The notes: generated by a model from the letters alone, not told the origin. A stretch of DNA of 64,000 nt from Anastrepha obliqua (GCF_027943255.1 NC_072893.1:17258001-17322000), one strand, 5' to 3'; counted from the first letter of the stretch, positions 10,540 to 21,889 are shown. Translations and numbers: made by a program.

Positions 10540-11635
10540 AAATTTTGATTGTTTGTGAATATGAAATAAAATAAATATTTGTAGAATGAATTCACAAATT
10601 GAAACATTGTTTGATTCTTTAATAAGAAGTACTAATAAGAAGCCAATGTTATTCCACCAGATTTTCTATTTAATTTTTTTTTTGGTTTTAATTATTTATT
10701 ACTTTTATCTAGCTTAAATATTAACTGCAACTTAGGCCTTTATTTTTGTTGAATTTAGTTAAAAAACGCAAAAGCCAAAAAAAAGAAATTTCTTACTTTG
10801 AAGCGCTAAACAAATTCTAATCACACCGAGACGTTAACTGCATCGTTGGAAAAAGTAAGAATAATAAATTTAGCGTGTAACCTGTAATAAATAAATCAAA
10901 AAAGTGTATGCCAAATAAATTTTATACCTATTGTAGTGTAATTATGATTTATTAGTTAAGAAATGAAAACTACTTGAAATGAAAAAAAAAATGCTTTCGT
11001 CTAATGCGCATAGTTTTTTTTTTTGATGCCAAAGATTTTCAAAACCACATACGAGTAGATACATAAATTATTTATATATTCATACGTATTTGTATTTATA
11101 AGTCTAATTTAAGTGTTTGCTGTCTGTCATTGGAAAAAAAATTATAAATTAGAAAGTAAAAAAAAAATGGAATGAAAAAATAAGTATTGAGTGTTTTACA
11201 GTTAATTCTGAACAAGCAAATAGTTTTTAATTTAGTTATTGCAAATTTAATATACTCGTACACACAAACATATATACACATACTATAATATATGCTGTAT
11301 TTTGTAGAATATAAGCAAACATAGCAAAACGAGATGAAGTGAAGATTTCTTTTTATAAGATTTCTGTACATCTTTTTTCCAGTTAGAGTAGTTAAAAGCA
11401 AAAAAGGACGAAGCAAAAAAAAAAAAAACAAAAAAAAAATTATAAATAAAAATTAAAGAGTTATAGGGAAAAAGCAAGCAAGTAAAATGCTTGTAAATAA
11501 TATTACAAAAACAAAAAGCAAATAGAAGTAAAACAAACAGTATATAAAACCCAAGCAATCTTATAGAGCGACGTGTTCTTGCTATACTTACTTCATATAA
11601 ACGAGTACTACAACAAAAACAAAAACTTTAATTTA
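10540..11635. other. AT-rich non-coding stretch
   Basis: A- and T-rich sequence with short low-complexity open frames on both strands (for example 11,096-11,431 minus) made almost only of Phe, Leu, Tyr and Ile codons. No family is recognised and I treat these frames as chance. Confidence 0.5.
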
Positions 11636-11639
11636 TATA

Positions 11640-12265
11640 GAAATGTATGTTCAACATAGTCACTACAAAAAAAAAACGAAATAAAAGAAAAAATAAATCA
11701 AATCAATAAAGAACGAAGAATGAAAAACTAAACGAAAACAATTACAAATTAAAAAAAAATTAAAAAAATAAAAAAAAAATTTAAATACAAAAAATTAAAA
11801 AAGATAAAGAAGATAAAAAACTTAAAAAGAAAAATTGAGAATAAGTAAAACAAAAAATTTTAATAAAAAAATTAAAAAAAAGAGAATTAAATAAAAGACT
11901 TAAAAAGAAAAAAATTGAGAAAAATTATAAAAAAAATTAAAAAATTTGTGTTAAATAAAAAAAATTTAACGAAAAAGCTTAAAAAATAAAAAAACTTTAA
12001 AAGAAAAATTGAGAAAAATTAAAAAACAACTTAAAAAATGTTTGTTAAATAAACAAAATTTAACGAAAAAACTTAAAAAAATTAAGAGGAATTAAAAAAA
12101 GTATTAATAAATATTAAAACAAAAAAAAAAAATTAACAAAATATTAAAAAAAATTAAACAAAAAAAAATCAAACAAAAAAAAGCATTTAAACAAATTAAA
12201 AAAACATCAAAAAAAAAATTCAAAAAAATTCCAAAAAAAAATCAAAAAAATTCAAAAAAATCACA
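11640..12265. repeat. A-rich low-complexity region with a weak ~107-bp period
   Basis: The plus strand is dominated by A runs and AATTAAAAAA motifs. Around 11,899-12,080 a block (AAAATTGAGAAAAATT ... TGTTAAATAAA ... TTTAACGAAAAA) occurs twice about 105 bp apart, suggesting degenerate tandem growth. No genes. Confidence 0.55.
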
Positions 12266-12269
12266 TACT

Positions 12270-13110
12270 TATATGTTAGCGATTGAAAGTTACCAAAATG
12301 TATTATAAAACATTAAAAAGTAAATACACATACATACATACTTACATACCTACATATGTATGTGTATATACCCATGTAAATCATTTAAATTTATAGAATC
12401 GCAATATTTTCACTGTCTGTAAATTATTTCTTCATTCCTCTTCATTGCTATTTTATGTTTTAGGTATACGACTTACAATATACATACATACACACATACA
12501 TATATACAATAGAAATCACTTAGCATTAACTATTTACATATTACTTATACATACGTACGATATTTTAATATTTATTAGCATATTTTTACAACTACTAAAT
12601 TTTGTCTTAATTGAAAAATGAAATGTTAAAAAAATATACATACATATATATTATAATTGATAATTAAAAACATACGAAAAGACAAAAAAAAAACAAACAA
12701 AAAACAGAATGTTATTATTTCGTTTTACTAGTATATGGCGAAGGATATTCTCCACGATATCTCTGCAGTTGAAAGACATAAAATTGTATGATGTAATAAC
12801 AATCATAAAGTTGACGATAAAGCATATAGACATGCATATTATTAATAAATATAAATAAATATCTAAACTGTTTTCGTCTTTCATTTGAGGTTAGGAGCTG
12901 AGAGCCTAATAGCCTATGTAGACAGACGGTGGCGTTAATCGGGATTAACGAATGTATTTAGAATTATCTCAGGAATTAAGGAATGCAATTATGCGTGGTC
13001 TTAGTGTTATTTTAGACAGCCAAAGGCTTATTAGGAACTCATCAAATTTTACTACTGCTACCAGAGACTTTAGAATAGAGTTTAAGGTAAAGTTCCCCAT
13101 GCGAAAGGAA
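12270..13110. other. Non-coding stretch with CATA microsatellites
   Basis: CATA/TACA-rich runs occur near 12,328-12,365 and 12,480-12,510. The 62-codon open frame at 12,952-13,140 runs into the Tigger terminal repeat, so it cannot be a complete host gene; no domain is recognised in it. Confidence 0.4.
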
Positions 13111-13113
13111 TTA

Positions 13114-14790
13114 CAGCGCACGCTCGACAACGTGAACTAATTTAAACCAAGGCAGTTCACGTTAACAAAATTGTTCACGTTTTGGAATGCCCCAGCAAAC
13201 TAAGCAAATATATTTTTTCACATTTAAATTCACAATTTATTCTGGCTTTCGTTATATATTAATTGAAAATTAAGTCATACGATGGTTTTATTTAAAAAAA
13301 TCAGTAATCTTTTTTTGTATCTTCTGTTTTTCTAAAATTTGAAGCACAACTTTCTCCCTTAACCGTCTTAGCACACTCATATGATGAGCCAATATTATTG
13401 ACCAACCAATATTAACGCCTTGTTGAAAATTTTAACCGCTTCAGTCGGCTTAATTTTCTCCAGTTGATCTGGTATGCTGTCATCATCGGATTCGCCCTCT
13501 TGTTGATGATCGTCATCTACATTGCCCTCCTCAATAACTTCGGTCCATTCATGAATGGCTGGAAACGTGAATTCAATCTGAAATTTTTAATAAAAAAAAG
13601 TTTTTTCAATAACCCACATACATATCTTTGAGCATATCTGCGTACACGAACGAACCTCAGGATTTAAACTACTAAGGAGATCGACGGTGTTGCTTATCAA
13701 AAAGCGAAGTTGAGCTTCCCATTTTTCTGTTAAAACCGCCAACGGAACATTATTCTCGGGATCATCATTGTTTACCGCAAAATTTAAAGTACTGTTCCAG
13801 TACTTAGCTAATGTTGCTTCACCAACCCGAAACCAAGCCGCATCCAAAAGATTTATAGACGTTTTTAAGTTAATTCTTTTCAACCACTCGAGCAAATCAC
13901 ACTTTGTGGCCGCTATTGAAGCTAGAAGGCTGTTTCTGTAATGCAACTTACTGATTTTTTTTTGCATTCTGATCCATCGGTTGAATGAAGGGAGTAACGT
14001 TTGGTGGCATAAAAATTGTTGTCAGTTCATTTGGGTGAGAAGGAGCGTTGTCGATTAGGAGGAGAGCTTTAATTGGTAAGGCTTTCTCCTTTAAACACGG
14101 TGTAACCTTAAAAAACAACCAGTTAACCTTAAAAATCGGACAAAACTTAAACGGAATATCCACCTGTGGAACAAATGACTCATGAAACTATTGCTTGAAA
14201 ATAGCCGACGTCATCCAGGCGGATTTCGAGTTCTTATAGTCGGTGGGACACTGAAAGTTTTTAAAGCAGCGTGGATTCTTCGCCTTTCTAATTCCCAGAT
14301 GCTTAAGCTTATGGGATCCAGTGCCGTTTGAACAGCATAGAAACGTCCTTCGCTGCTTCTCGAACTTTACTCCTGGGGCTCTCTTCTCCAAATTTGAGCG
14401 TACGTTTTCTCTGGCAAAAGTCTCCGGAATAACCCCGACTCATCAGCTTTATATAACTGATCGTTGCACAACTCCAATTCGGCCATTTTACCTTTAAGTT
14501 TTTCTTTAAACGGATCCACTAGCTGAGGTTGCGAAGACAGTTTTTCGCCTGATATTTTAAGAAGACGAATACCGTACCTCTTCTTGAATCCTTGGAGCCA
14601 TCCATCACTAGCGAGGAAGTTTGCTTCATTTTCCTTAAATTTTGCATGCAGTATTTTTGCCTTTTCTTTCAACACTAGAGCACTTACTGGCCAGTTTTTA
14701 TCTCGCATTCGGATAAACCAACGATAAAGAGCTCGCTCCATTTTGGGCAATTCTGAAGAAAGCAGTGTTTTTCGATTTCCCGGATTGCGG
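13114..14790 (-). mobile_element. pogo/Tigger-type DNA transposon, copy 1 (5'-truncated)
   Basis: The terminal inverted repeat CAGCGCACGCTCGACAACG starts at 13,114 directly after TA (13,112-13,113). It is followed inward by inverted CGTGAAC motifs. The body matches copy 2 (27,916-37,178) in reverse orientation over about 1.6 kb. Homology fades near 14,785-14,790, inside the N-terminal part of the transposase gene, so the other terminal repeat is missing. LINE RNase H debris follows at 14,935. Confidence 0.85.
13292..14790 (-). pseudogene. Tigger-type transposase pseudogene (copy 1)
   Basis: The frame reads a CENP-B/Tigger-like DNA-binding region (LPKMERALYRWFIRMRDKNW, about 14,680-14,745; KFKENEANFLASDGWLQGFK), then ADESGLF (first catalytic Asp, about 14,435), IKALLLIDNAPSHPNE (second Asp, about 14,030-14,080) and PPNVTPFIQPMDQ (about 13,970-14,010). 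Relative to copy 2, about 11 codons after PNE are deleted. A roughly 78-bp intron shared with copy 2 precedes a short acidic C-terminal exon (about 13,292-13,580). Frame changes near 14,380 and 13,965 inactivate it. The family cleaves and pastes its own DNA at TA sites in the nucleus. Confidence 0.8.
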
Positions 14791-14934
14791 TGTCGGGGCC
14801 GGTGTACGAGTATATTCAAAAAACCTCGAAACTATCAATTGGAATTGGAACAATATTTTTCAAGTAGATATTCTCGGGATAAAAGAAACTTACAGGATAA
14901 TTAGAAATCATCCACAAAAACAGAAATACGTATT

Positions 14935-15100
14935 TTTTCAGATAGTCAAACTGCTATCTTCCCTTTAAAGTCTTCTATTATCAATTCAGAAATCATCGGA
15001 CAATGCAAAGAAGAACTTAATGCTTTAGCGCGCACGACAGAAATCTCTCTAATCTGGGTACCTGGCCATAGGAGCATAAAAGGAACTGGCAATACCAAGG
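14935..15100 (+). pseudogene. LINE RNase H fragment
   Basis: The plus strand reads FSDSQTAI (14,935-14,958) and, about 33 codons later, LIWVPGHRSIKGTGN (about 15,049-15,093). These are the second-Asp block and WVPGH block of the RNase H domain in I/jockey-related LINEs. Nothing upstream or downstream continues the element clearly. It is a short relic between two Tigger-type pieces. Confidence 0.65.
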
Positions 15101-15154
15101 CGTGCACAAAAGGGAGATCTTCTCGCCGTTTCAGAATCAGGCCGTTAACTGATG

Positions 15155-15464
15155 CACTATGATACGAATGAAAAGAGCAACGATGAAGATGAAGACGATA
15201 CATCAGAACCTTTGGAGTTAGTTAAGGTAGCAAGAACCTCATTCGATAACTTACCCGTATAACCCGTATAAATGGGTTATTTTCAAAGATTACTTAATTC
15301 ACATTATGAATATGTAAAATATTAACAGTTAAATAAAAACTCTTGATAATTCGAAGTTTTATTTATTTTCTCTCAAAAATTTCGAACCATTTAATATTTC
15401 AAACACTCGATAATTCGTAATATTTTAAGAGTCCCTCGAATTTCGAATTAACGAGAGTCGACTG
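15155..15464 (+). pseudogene. 3' end of a second Tigger-like element
   Basis: An open segment ends the frame with an acidic tail (SNDEDEDDTSEP..., stop at 15,260-15,262), as in CENP-B-like transposases. About 200 bp later the sequence ends in CGAATTAACGAGAGTCGACTG (15,444-15,464) followed by TA. Read in reverse, CAGTCGACTCTCG is a plausible terminal inverted repeat starting with CAG. Internal TCGATAATTCG-like motifs near 15,339 and 15,409 may be subterminal binding sites. The left part is missing. It is distinct from the CAGCGCACG family. Confidence 0.6.
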
Positions 15465-15682
15465 TAGCTTCAATATTTTCCAAATTTTGTCACTCTGAAG
15501 TGGATACCTCCAATACGAGCTGTTTAAAAGCTTAAACAGCTTCCTCGGCCATTAAAAAACGTTAAAAACGTTCAACGCTAAAAGTTCAAGTAAGTGAATC
15601 AAAGCACTCCTGTCTCGGTAATTCCCGTCGAAAATCGTACTAAACAACGCACGGATATTTTCAAAACTTAATTCCATCGTTT

Positions 15683-16020
15683 CCTTCGTTTTGCGGCCGT
15701 TGTAGCCGAATGGGTTGGTGCGTGACTACTACTCGGAATTTAGAGAGAACATAGGTTCGAATCTCGGTGAAAGACCAAAAAGAAGGAAAAGTTTTTTCTA
15801 ATAGCGATCGCCCCTTGACAGGCAATGGCAAACCTCCGAGTCTATTTCTGTCATGAAGAAGCTACTTATAAAAACATTTGCGGTTCGAAAGTCGACTTAA
15901 AACTGTAGGTTTTCCATTTGTGGAACAACATCAAGACGCACACCACAAATAGGAGGAGGAGCTCAGCCAAACACCCAAAAAGGGTGTACGTGCCAATTAT
16001 ATATACATATATATATATAT
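15683..16020 (+). mobile_element. tRNA-derived SINE with perfect 12-bp target-site duplication
   Basis: The 5' part contains an A-box-like TAGCCGAATGGGTTGG (about 15,712) and a B-box GGTTCGAATCTCG (about 15,752), the internal RNA polymerase III promoter of tRNA genes. A non-tRNA body and a TA-rich tail (about 15,999-16,020) follow. ATTCCATCGTTT occurs on both sides (15,671-15,682 and 16,021-16,032), so both ends are defined. Partial copies lie at 48.55-48.76 and 49.49-49.54 kb. It encodes no protein and would rely on LINE machinery. Confidence 0.85.
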
Positions 16021-16034
16021 ATTCCATCGTTTGG

Positions 16035-16445
16035 GCGAAATGAATTTTTTCGACTCACTCAAAAAATAACAAATAGAGCTCGTAAGTGAAAATTTTATAT
16101 GTAAGATTATCCTAGAAAATACCAAAATTTTCGATAAAAAAGCGAATTGCAGCTAATCATGCCACCGTTGCGAAGGCCACCCTGTTAAAGGGCAACCCAG
16201 ACATCACGTTTTTTTTCTTCGAGTCAAGATAAAAGATTTTGCAACAATGCAAATTTTTAATCTGTAAATGCATTTCCTTATGCATATTCCGAATCAGCGA
16301 ATTGGCAGCTCTAGCGAGAAGAGAAGATTCTTTTAGCGAAGGCGAGCGGACTTTGCTTCGAAAATAAATAATATCAACCAGAGTCTAATCTGAAGCCTCA
16401 AACTAATATTTTATACTTAGAAAAAGAAACCAGCCGATGGTCTAC
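16035..16445. other. Non-coding stretch, nothing recognised
   Basis: No open frame, terminal repeat or RNA-gene pattern was recognised between the SINE and the mariner fragment. Confidence 0.4.
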
Positions 16446-16449
16446 TCTT

Positions 16450-16770
16450 ATTAAATTGGTGCCACATTCGCTAACAATGGAACAAAAACACATTCGAATG
16501 AGACTTTATCAGCAATATTTAGAGAGTTTTCGAACGGATGAAGTGGATTTTGTACTTCGGATGAGACTTGGATCCATCACCATGATCCTAAATCAAAACA
16601 AGAGACTGAAGAATGGATGCGAAAGGAATTCTGTTTGTGGATTACTTCCAAACTGGTAAAACAATAAAGTCTGAATATTGTTGTAACCTTTTCGACTAAC
16701 TGAAGGAAAAAAATCGTGAAAAGACCGAGTTCACAAAAGAAAAAAATATTTTTCATCAGGACAATCCAAT
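16450..16770 (+). pseudogene. mariner transposase fragment
   Basis: The plus strand, with one frameshift near 16,620, reads VPHSLTMEQKHIRMRLYQQY, then SDETWIHHHDPKSK (first catalytic Asp, about 16,562-16,605), EEWM, GKTIKSEYCCNLFD (a stop follows), and ends in IFHQDNP (second Asp, about 16,750-16,770). These are ordered mariner blocks. The third Asp and the terminal repeats are absent. It is a different lineage from the intact mariner at 25.7 kb. Confidence 0.75.
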
Positions 16771-16829
16771 AAAAAAATTTCAATATGGACGGAGGAGATG
16801 GTTCCTAAATGTATGGCCATGATAAACGA

Positions 16830-16975
16830 AGAAAAAAGAAAAAGGGAGTGGCTCGTAATTTCGTAGGAGGATCTGTCATGGTTTGGGCAGCTATAAGTGT
16901 CAAAGACAAAACGCCTATATGTTTCATATCATTTCAATGTCAGGCTTGAAATCCAACGAAGAACATATCGCGTAA
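16830..16975 (+). pseudogene. Tc1-like transposase fragment
   Basis: The frame reads KGVARNFVGGSVMVWAAISV (about 16,838-16,900), the block between the first and second catalytic Asp in Tc1-type transposases, then KDKTPICFIS. It starts within about 70 bp of the mariner fragment and ends against a LINE fragment. No terminal repeats remain. Confidence 0.6.
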
Positions 16976-16979
16976 AAGC

Positions 16980-17195
16980 TTGGACGATGACAACATACAT
17001 ATGATAAAACGACGCTTGGAGTGTTTGAAAGAAATATTCTACGCAAGATTTTTGGACGAATTCGATGCGGTACCAGCTGGTGGTAGCAGAGGAAGAGGAA
17101 GTCTTCCTCTGCGTTGGAAAGATCAGGCGGAGAAGGACTTAGCTTCCCTTGGCGTGTTAATCTCGGCCAAAATCGCCTAAGCGGATATGGATATG
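16980..17195 (+). pseudogene. LINE C-terminus and 3' end
   Basis: The plus strand encodes a FERNILRKIF-like block (about 17,019-17,055) and, in another frame, GRGSLPLRWKDQAEKDLASL (17,092-17,150), the typical end of an endonuclease/RT LINE. The DNA matches the reverse complement of 22,095-22,290, so both derive from one LINE family. Homology ends near CTCGGCCAAAATCGC at about 17,162-17,176. Confidence 0.65.
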
Positions 17196-17224
17196 TCAGG
17201 GGCCCGAAAAAATGCTGATTTTCA

Positions 17225-17890
17225 ATAATTTTTGTTCGCTAGTCAATTGCTTTATTTTACAAAAATTAAAACAGAGCATTACTACATCATGTTTCAACTA
17301 GAGCTTAGCAAAATTTCAAAAAAAAAAGTTAAGAATTGTAAAAGTTATCGCTGTTTGTGTGGAGCCCGTTTCTCTAAAAGTCCCTTACGGTGATCATCAC
17401 AAGTCCTTGGAGAATCACCTAAAATCAATCGGACAAGAGAAATTAGTTCTATTAATAGATAATCTTGTGCTTGATCGAAGCTTTTTTTTTCAAAATGGCG
17501 GCATCAGAAAATATTTTTAAGATTTTCGAGAAAAAGCTGATAATGAATTGTTTAAAAAAATCGAAATTTTGAAAAAAAAGTCCTGCGATCAGACACGAGT
17601 TTTTTATGTTTTTCAAAAGCAGTATAAATTTTATTGAAATCTACCAAGCGGTTTTTAAGTTACAGTGATCACCACTTCATAAAACATAGTTTTGAGTAAA
17701 ACCCATTTAAATTTTTAAGTTTCCGCTCCGGAGCGCCCGAGCGCCCGTTGTTAATTGTTAAATAACTCGAAAAGTATGTATATGTCGGATTAACTTAAAA
17801 TTTTCACACAATATTATAAAGGTATTATACTTTAAGAAAGTGCAACAAAAAAAATCAAATTTTTAGAAAATTCTGACTACCCCTCACCCC
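17225..17890 (-). repeat. Interspersed repeat family A, longer copy
   Basis: The reverse complement of this stretch aligns along its length with 45,116-45,645. Shared landmarks are GAGGGGTAGTCAGAATTTTC or its variant at the start, CTCGAAAATCT, ACTTGTGATGATCACCG, AACGGGCTCCACACAAACAG and CAATTGACTAGC near the end. It is non-coding. The end at 17,890 abuts TTAA (17,891-17,894). It is probably a non-autonomous DNA element, but I see no clear inverted terminus at the other end. Confidence 0.8.
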
Positions 17891-17894
17891 TTAA

Positions 17895-18595
17895 GGCCCT
17901 CGCTTCATTTGAAATGGTGGTTTTTGGGTGTTTCTATAAAAGCGCGTAAAACGGAAACGGAAAAATATTTGCTATTTTTGTTTTGAGTATTTTATTTCTT
18001 AATCCATTGTCAAAAAATAAAATATTTTAATTGGCCATACGAGGTTCATTCAAAAAGTTGCCGGCCTTCATAAAATGGTTTTCATATGGAGAATGGACAC
18101 AGATATTGCCGGTTCTACTGAACCATATTGATCAAATAAAATTTAAATGACGTATTAGTGATGTCGTTATTGTGTAAACTACGATCATTTGGAAAAAAAA
18201 TTTAATATTTTTTCGGACCCTTAAAGTGAAAAAAGGGTCAAAAAACGGGTTTTCGACTTTAAACATGTGTCATTTTCTCAATTTGTTTTTTTTTTAAGAT
18301 CGTACTTCACACGATAACGGTGATGCTGAACAAGAACCGTTTTGTCTCTTTGATTTCAGACACCTGTGAGTCCCGGAGTCCTTGTCGCCAGCAACACACT
18401 TTTTATTGGAAGACCATATTCTGAAGGCTGCCATCTTTTTTAACGAGCCTCGTATGATCAAAACGAAAATGTGTTTTTTAATAATGGATCAAAAAATAAA
18501 ATACTCAAAACAAAAATAAAAAATCTTTTTTCTTTTCCATTTTACAAGCTTTTAAAGAAACACCCAAAAATACCATTTCAAATGAGGTGAGGGCC
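17895..18595. mobile_element. TTAA-flanked foldback element with ~170-bp inverted repeats
   Basis: GGCCCTC at 17,895 and GAGGGCC ending at 18,595 are each flanked by TTAA (17,891-17,894 and 18,596-18,599). The arms (about 17,895-18,070 and 18,425-18,595) are inverted copies with moderate divergence. The inner parts of the arms begin CATACGAGGTTC / CATACGAGGCTC, which resembles mariner-type ends, so a mariner-derived MITE may form the core. No open frame of interest. A TTAA duplication suggests a piggyBac-type target, which is inference. Confidence 0.7.
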
Positions 18596-18599
18596 TTAA

Positions 18600-20955
18600 T
18601 AATTGATAATTATATAAAATAATGGTTAGTATACATAGATAGAATCGAGACACATCACCAAGGTTTAATTCCCTCACCTGCATACTAATTTTGAATATTA
18701 ACAGACCTTTCTTTCAGGTGCGTATGTCCCCCGAATTTTCGCAAAAAAAAAGTTAGTTTTTTTTTTCTTATAGTCACATCCTAGTATTTGCCTACATTAA
18801 AGCAAAAATCACTGGCTCTTCAATTAAATCAATTTGCCTGAGAAGCAAATATTCGACAAGAACCTCACACAATGCGCCTCCAATTAAATACGCGCCACTT
18901 TGAGTGCCAAATAAATGGCCCACAAACCTATTAAGTAAAAGTGGCGAATGTTGTTAATTTTCATTTGAGTTGAGGTTATGTTAACAAGTTTTTCGCATTC
19001 TCCACTTTGTGTTGAAGCAAATAAATTCATCTACATAAATAAAAGGTACACATAATTTTCCATTTGATTGAATTTTATAATGAAAGTTATGACCCTTGAG
19101 AGAGGCTGCTGGTAGAGGAATTCATTTGTGGTCAACTATGACTTCCGGCAAGCAAACACATACGCGCACACATACATACATGCATAATGCACACTCAGTT
19201 ATGTACGAGCCGTTGTGAGTAGCTGGTGCGGTTAAGTGAGCAGCAGCTGGTGGCTTGCGGCAGGAAAGAGAGGGCAAAGTGGAAGCTACCACAGGAAGCC
19301 AGAGCACGTATGCGTGCAGGTACATACATACTTCCCTCCACATGTATGAGTGCATGAGTATGTATGTATTAATGTGAGTATTGTGCTCATATATGGACAT
19401 TGGCTATTCACCACCAATCACAATGACAATGCGGAAATGGAGTGATTGTAGTGCGAATTGTAATAAAAGTAACTACGGCACAAATATTGGCACAGTTGAA
19501 CACTTCATAAAATTGGGTTAAATGGGCGTTTCGGTAGCTGCTAGAGTAGGTATTGTATAAAGAGTGAATGTGAGGGAGGAATGTGGCAGGTGGCATAGCT
19601 TTTTGGTGGCAAACTGGCTGGCCGCTTACCAGTTGCCGACGACAACCTTATTCACCGTTGTAGAATTTGAAATGCGCGGATAAGCGTCGTGGAACTGTAT
19701 TAAATACTGGCGCAGCCAGTTGGGATGGGCAAGGCTGGCTAGGTGTGTGTGTGTGGGTGAAATATGTACAAATGCGTGTGTGTTAGAGAGTTGCGAGTTG
19801 GGTGGGGTTCTCGCACTGCTGGCCGCTGTTTATACATACAAAAATAATATACCGCAGAGATACAGGATACACAATAAAATGATAAGAGTATCCGCAACAC
19901 AAAGCAGCAACAAAAAAGCATAGCTAGGAAAATATGAATTCGGGACCAACCCAAAAACTAAAACAAAAAACTTCATTGTAAGTAATATTTGAGATTTAAT
20001 TGTGTGTGTATGCGCATTTGAGTACATCACAGCTACCATCTTATCGCTTGTGGATGCTGTGAGCGCGCGTTGTTGGCTGCAGCGGCACGCAAACAACTTC
20101 GCGAATATCATTCGCCACTCATTTGTACCTTGCAAAAAAAAAAAACAATAAAAAGAAAAAAATTGTGTGAGTATCTGTTAGATATTCGCGCGCTCGCACT
20201 TGCAGTCGCACTCTCTTGCGCTCGCATAACTGTTAAATTCCATATGCACTCTCTAACTCCAAGCTTAGGCTCTCCTATTTCCATTTACAAGCTGGCCGCT
20301 AGTCGTGTATGTGTGCCTTTGCTTCTGTATCAGTATTTTAAGCGCCAAATTTGGTATGCATACTTTGCGGCGCTTGAATGCATGAAAAAGTTTGTAATCT
20401 ATTGTAAGTAACGCCAAAGTTTTAGTTGGATGCTATGTAGCTTTCGTGCCGGAGCTTTCAGCGAATGAGACAGCTAAGGTATTAAAAGTTCCCCTGCGAA
20501 AGAGGGGAATTATGTCGCACGCTATATTGGTCTCTTTCCTGAATTCATGCGTTTGTTAGAAACTTTGGTTTCCCCTGTTGGTCGCTGACCTAAAAGCTTT
20601 TGGTGGGACTGTGTTTTGTGTTTGCTTACACTTATCGACATTTTCGCGAGGCTTGCATAGGGCGCATGGTATACAAGGGAGCTGTTAATAATTAAACAAA
20701 CTCGCGAATACAGTCATTTACTTAACTCTTATACGTCAACATTTTGCTGGTAATCAATGTGATTACGGGAAGCAAGCCGAGATTGTTGCGTCGGATTTAT
20801 GCCACAATATCTCTGTGAGCCTTTTGAAATCATAAAGCAGACAGGCGCATGATAATAAGAACCGAAAAGGGAGCAGGCAAAAGACAACTTCAATCCCGTC
20901 TGAGGTTCATATATCATAGTGAGTCATAAAAATACTTTTAGCTCCCAATACAAAC
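18600..20955. other. Unique-looking non-coding stretch with CATA and GT microsatellites
   Basis: Higher complexity than the surrounding repeats. It has CATA/CACA runs at 19,156-19,175 and 19,320-19,370, a GT run at 19,743-19,759, and another CA/GT-rich zone near 19,998-20,010. Open frames of 60-113 codons occur on both strands but none shows a domain or a plausible gene structure. It could be intronic or intergenic host DNA. No gene can be supported. Confidence 0.4.
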
Positions 20956-20959
20956 AATA

Positions 20960-21885
20960 GGCCAGAGACATGACCTTGGCGGCTAGTATACAGGCCTAAT
21001 TCTGGAGATAGTCCTATTAATCAACAAATCATTTTATTTTTAAATTGATCTTTTAACCTCCCAGGCCGGTGTAGCGTCTTCCAAGCTGAGTTCTACGCTA
21101 TGGACAAAACAGCCAAGCCGATAAGTCTGATAGACTTACCTCCAGCAAACTTCACCATTTTTGTTGATAGTCAAGCAGCGATCAAGGCACTGACCTCAGT
21201 GCGCGTCAGTTCAAGATGCGTTAAATAATGCAGAAGGTCGCTCTCGCTTATCCAACAACACAACAATACACATTGTTGGGTTCCCGGCCAATCTGAAATA
21301 GAGGGAAATGAAAGAGCGGATGAGTGTGCAAAGAAAGGCTCTGAACAGGGCCTTCAGTGAGTGGAAGAGGACATAACCATTCCTCTAAACGAATTATACA
21401 CTGCGGTTGGCTTTAACGTAATAACGGAAACCAGTAAAAGGTTGTATCTCACTACTAACTGCAGGGTCTCCATAACGCTCTGGCCAAAATTGGATCTTAA
21501 AAGGACAAAATGTTTGCTTGGAGGCAACAGATCAACTACCAGCAGCCTCACAGGTGTTATAACGGGTCACTGCACTATTGGCACCCTAGCCGGTAGAATG
21601 GGTGTACCTCACAATGACTTTTGCAGGAGTCGTGGAGATGAAGAAAAAATTTAGTCAGCTCTGTGAATGTCCTGCACTTTAAAGAAGCTGTGCCAAGTAT
21701 CTTAGCGATTATTTATTTAAAAACTTGGGAAAATTGTCTCACTGGAGGTACTAATTACCTTGTTATGAAGATCTAAGTGGTTTAAGCACCTTAGTTAGGG
21801 GAAGGAAATCAAATGCAGGTATCACAACGAACCTTAGGGCCATAGAGTGTTTTAGACAAGCAACCTGGCTGGCCTAACCTAACCC
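20960..21885 (+). pseudogene. LINE RNase H and C-terminal region with 3' tail
   Basis: The frame shows the RNase H blocks of I/jockey-like LINEs: QAEFYAM (about 21,080), IFVDSQAAIKAL (about 21,160-21,195), WVPGQSEIEGNERADECAKK (about 21,280-21,335), and then a C-terminal block TGHCTIGTLAGRMGV near 21,560-21,610. Stops occur near 21,226 and 21,357, so it is dead. The 3' UTR tail at 21,790-21,885, ending CCTAACCTAACCC, recurs at 2215-2300 in reverse. The upstream RT is missing. The start is approximate; clear similarity begins near 21,065. Confidence 0.7.
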
Positions 21886-21889
21886 ATTC

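Noticed and set aside
15700..15780. A genuine tRNA gene
   Set aside because: A and B boxes are present, but no cloverleaf or acceptor-stem pairing is evident and the unit continues into a SINE body flanked by a target duplication.
20489..20512. Hairpin CCCCTGCGAAAGAGGGG as a terminator or regulatory RNA
   Set aside because: Short stem with no neighbouring gene; likely chance.
21866..21885. Telomeric TTAGG repeat
   Set aside because: Only two CCTAA units at a LINE 3' end; higher flies are not known to use TTAGG telomeres.
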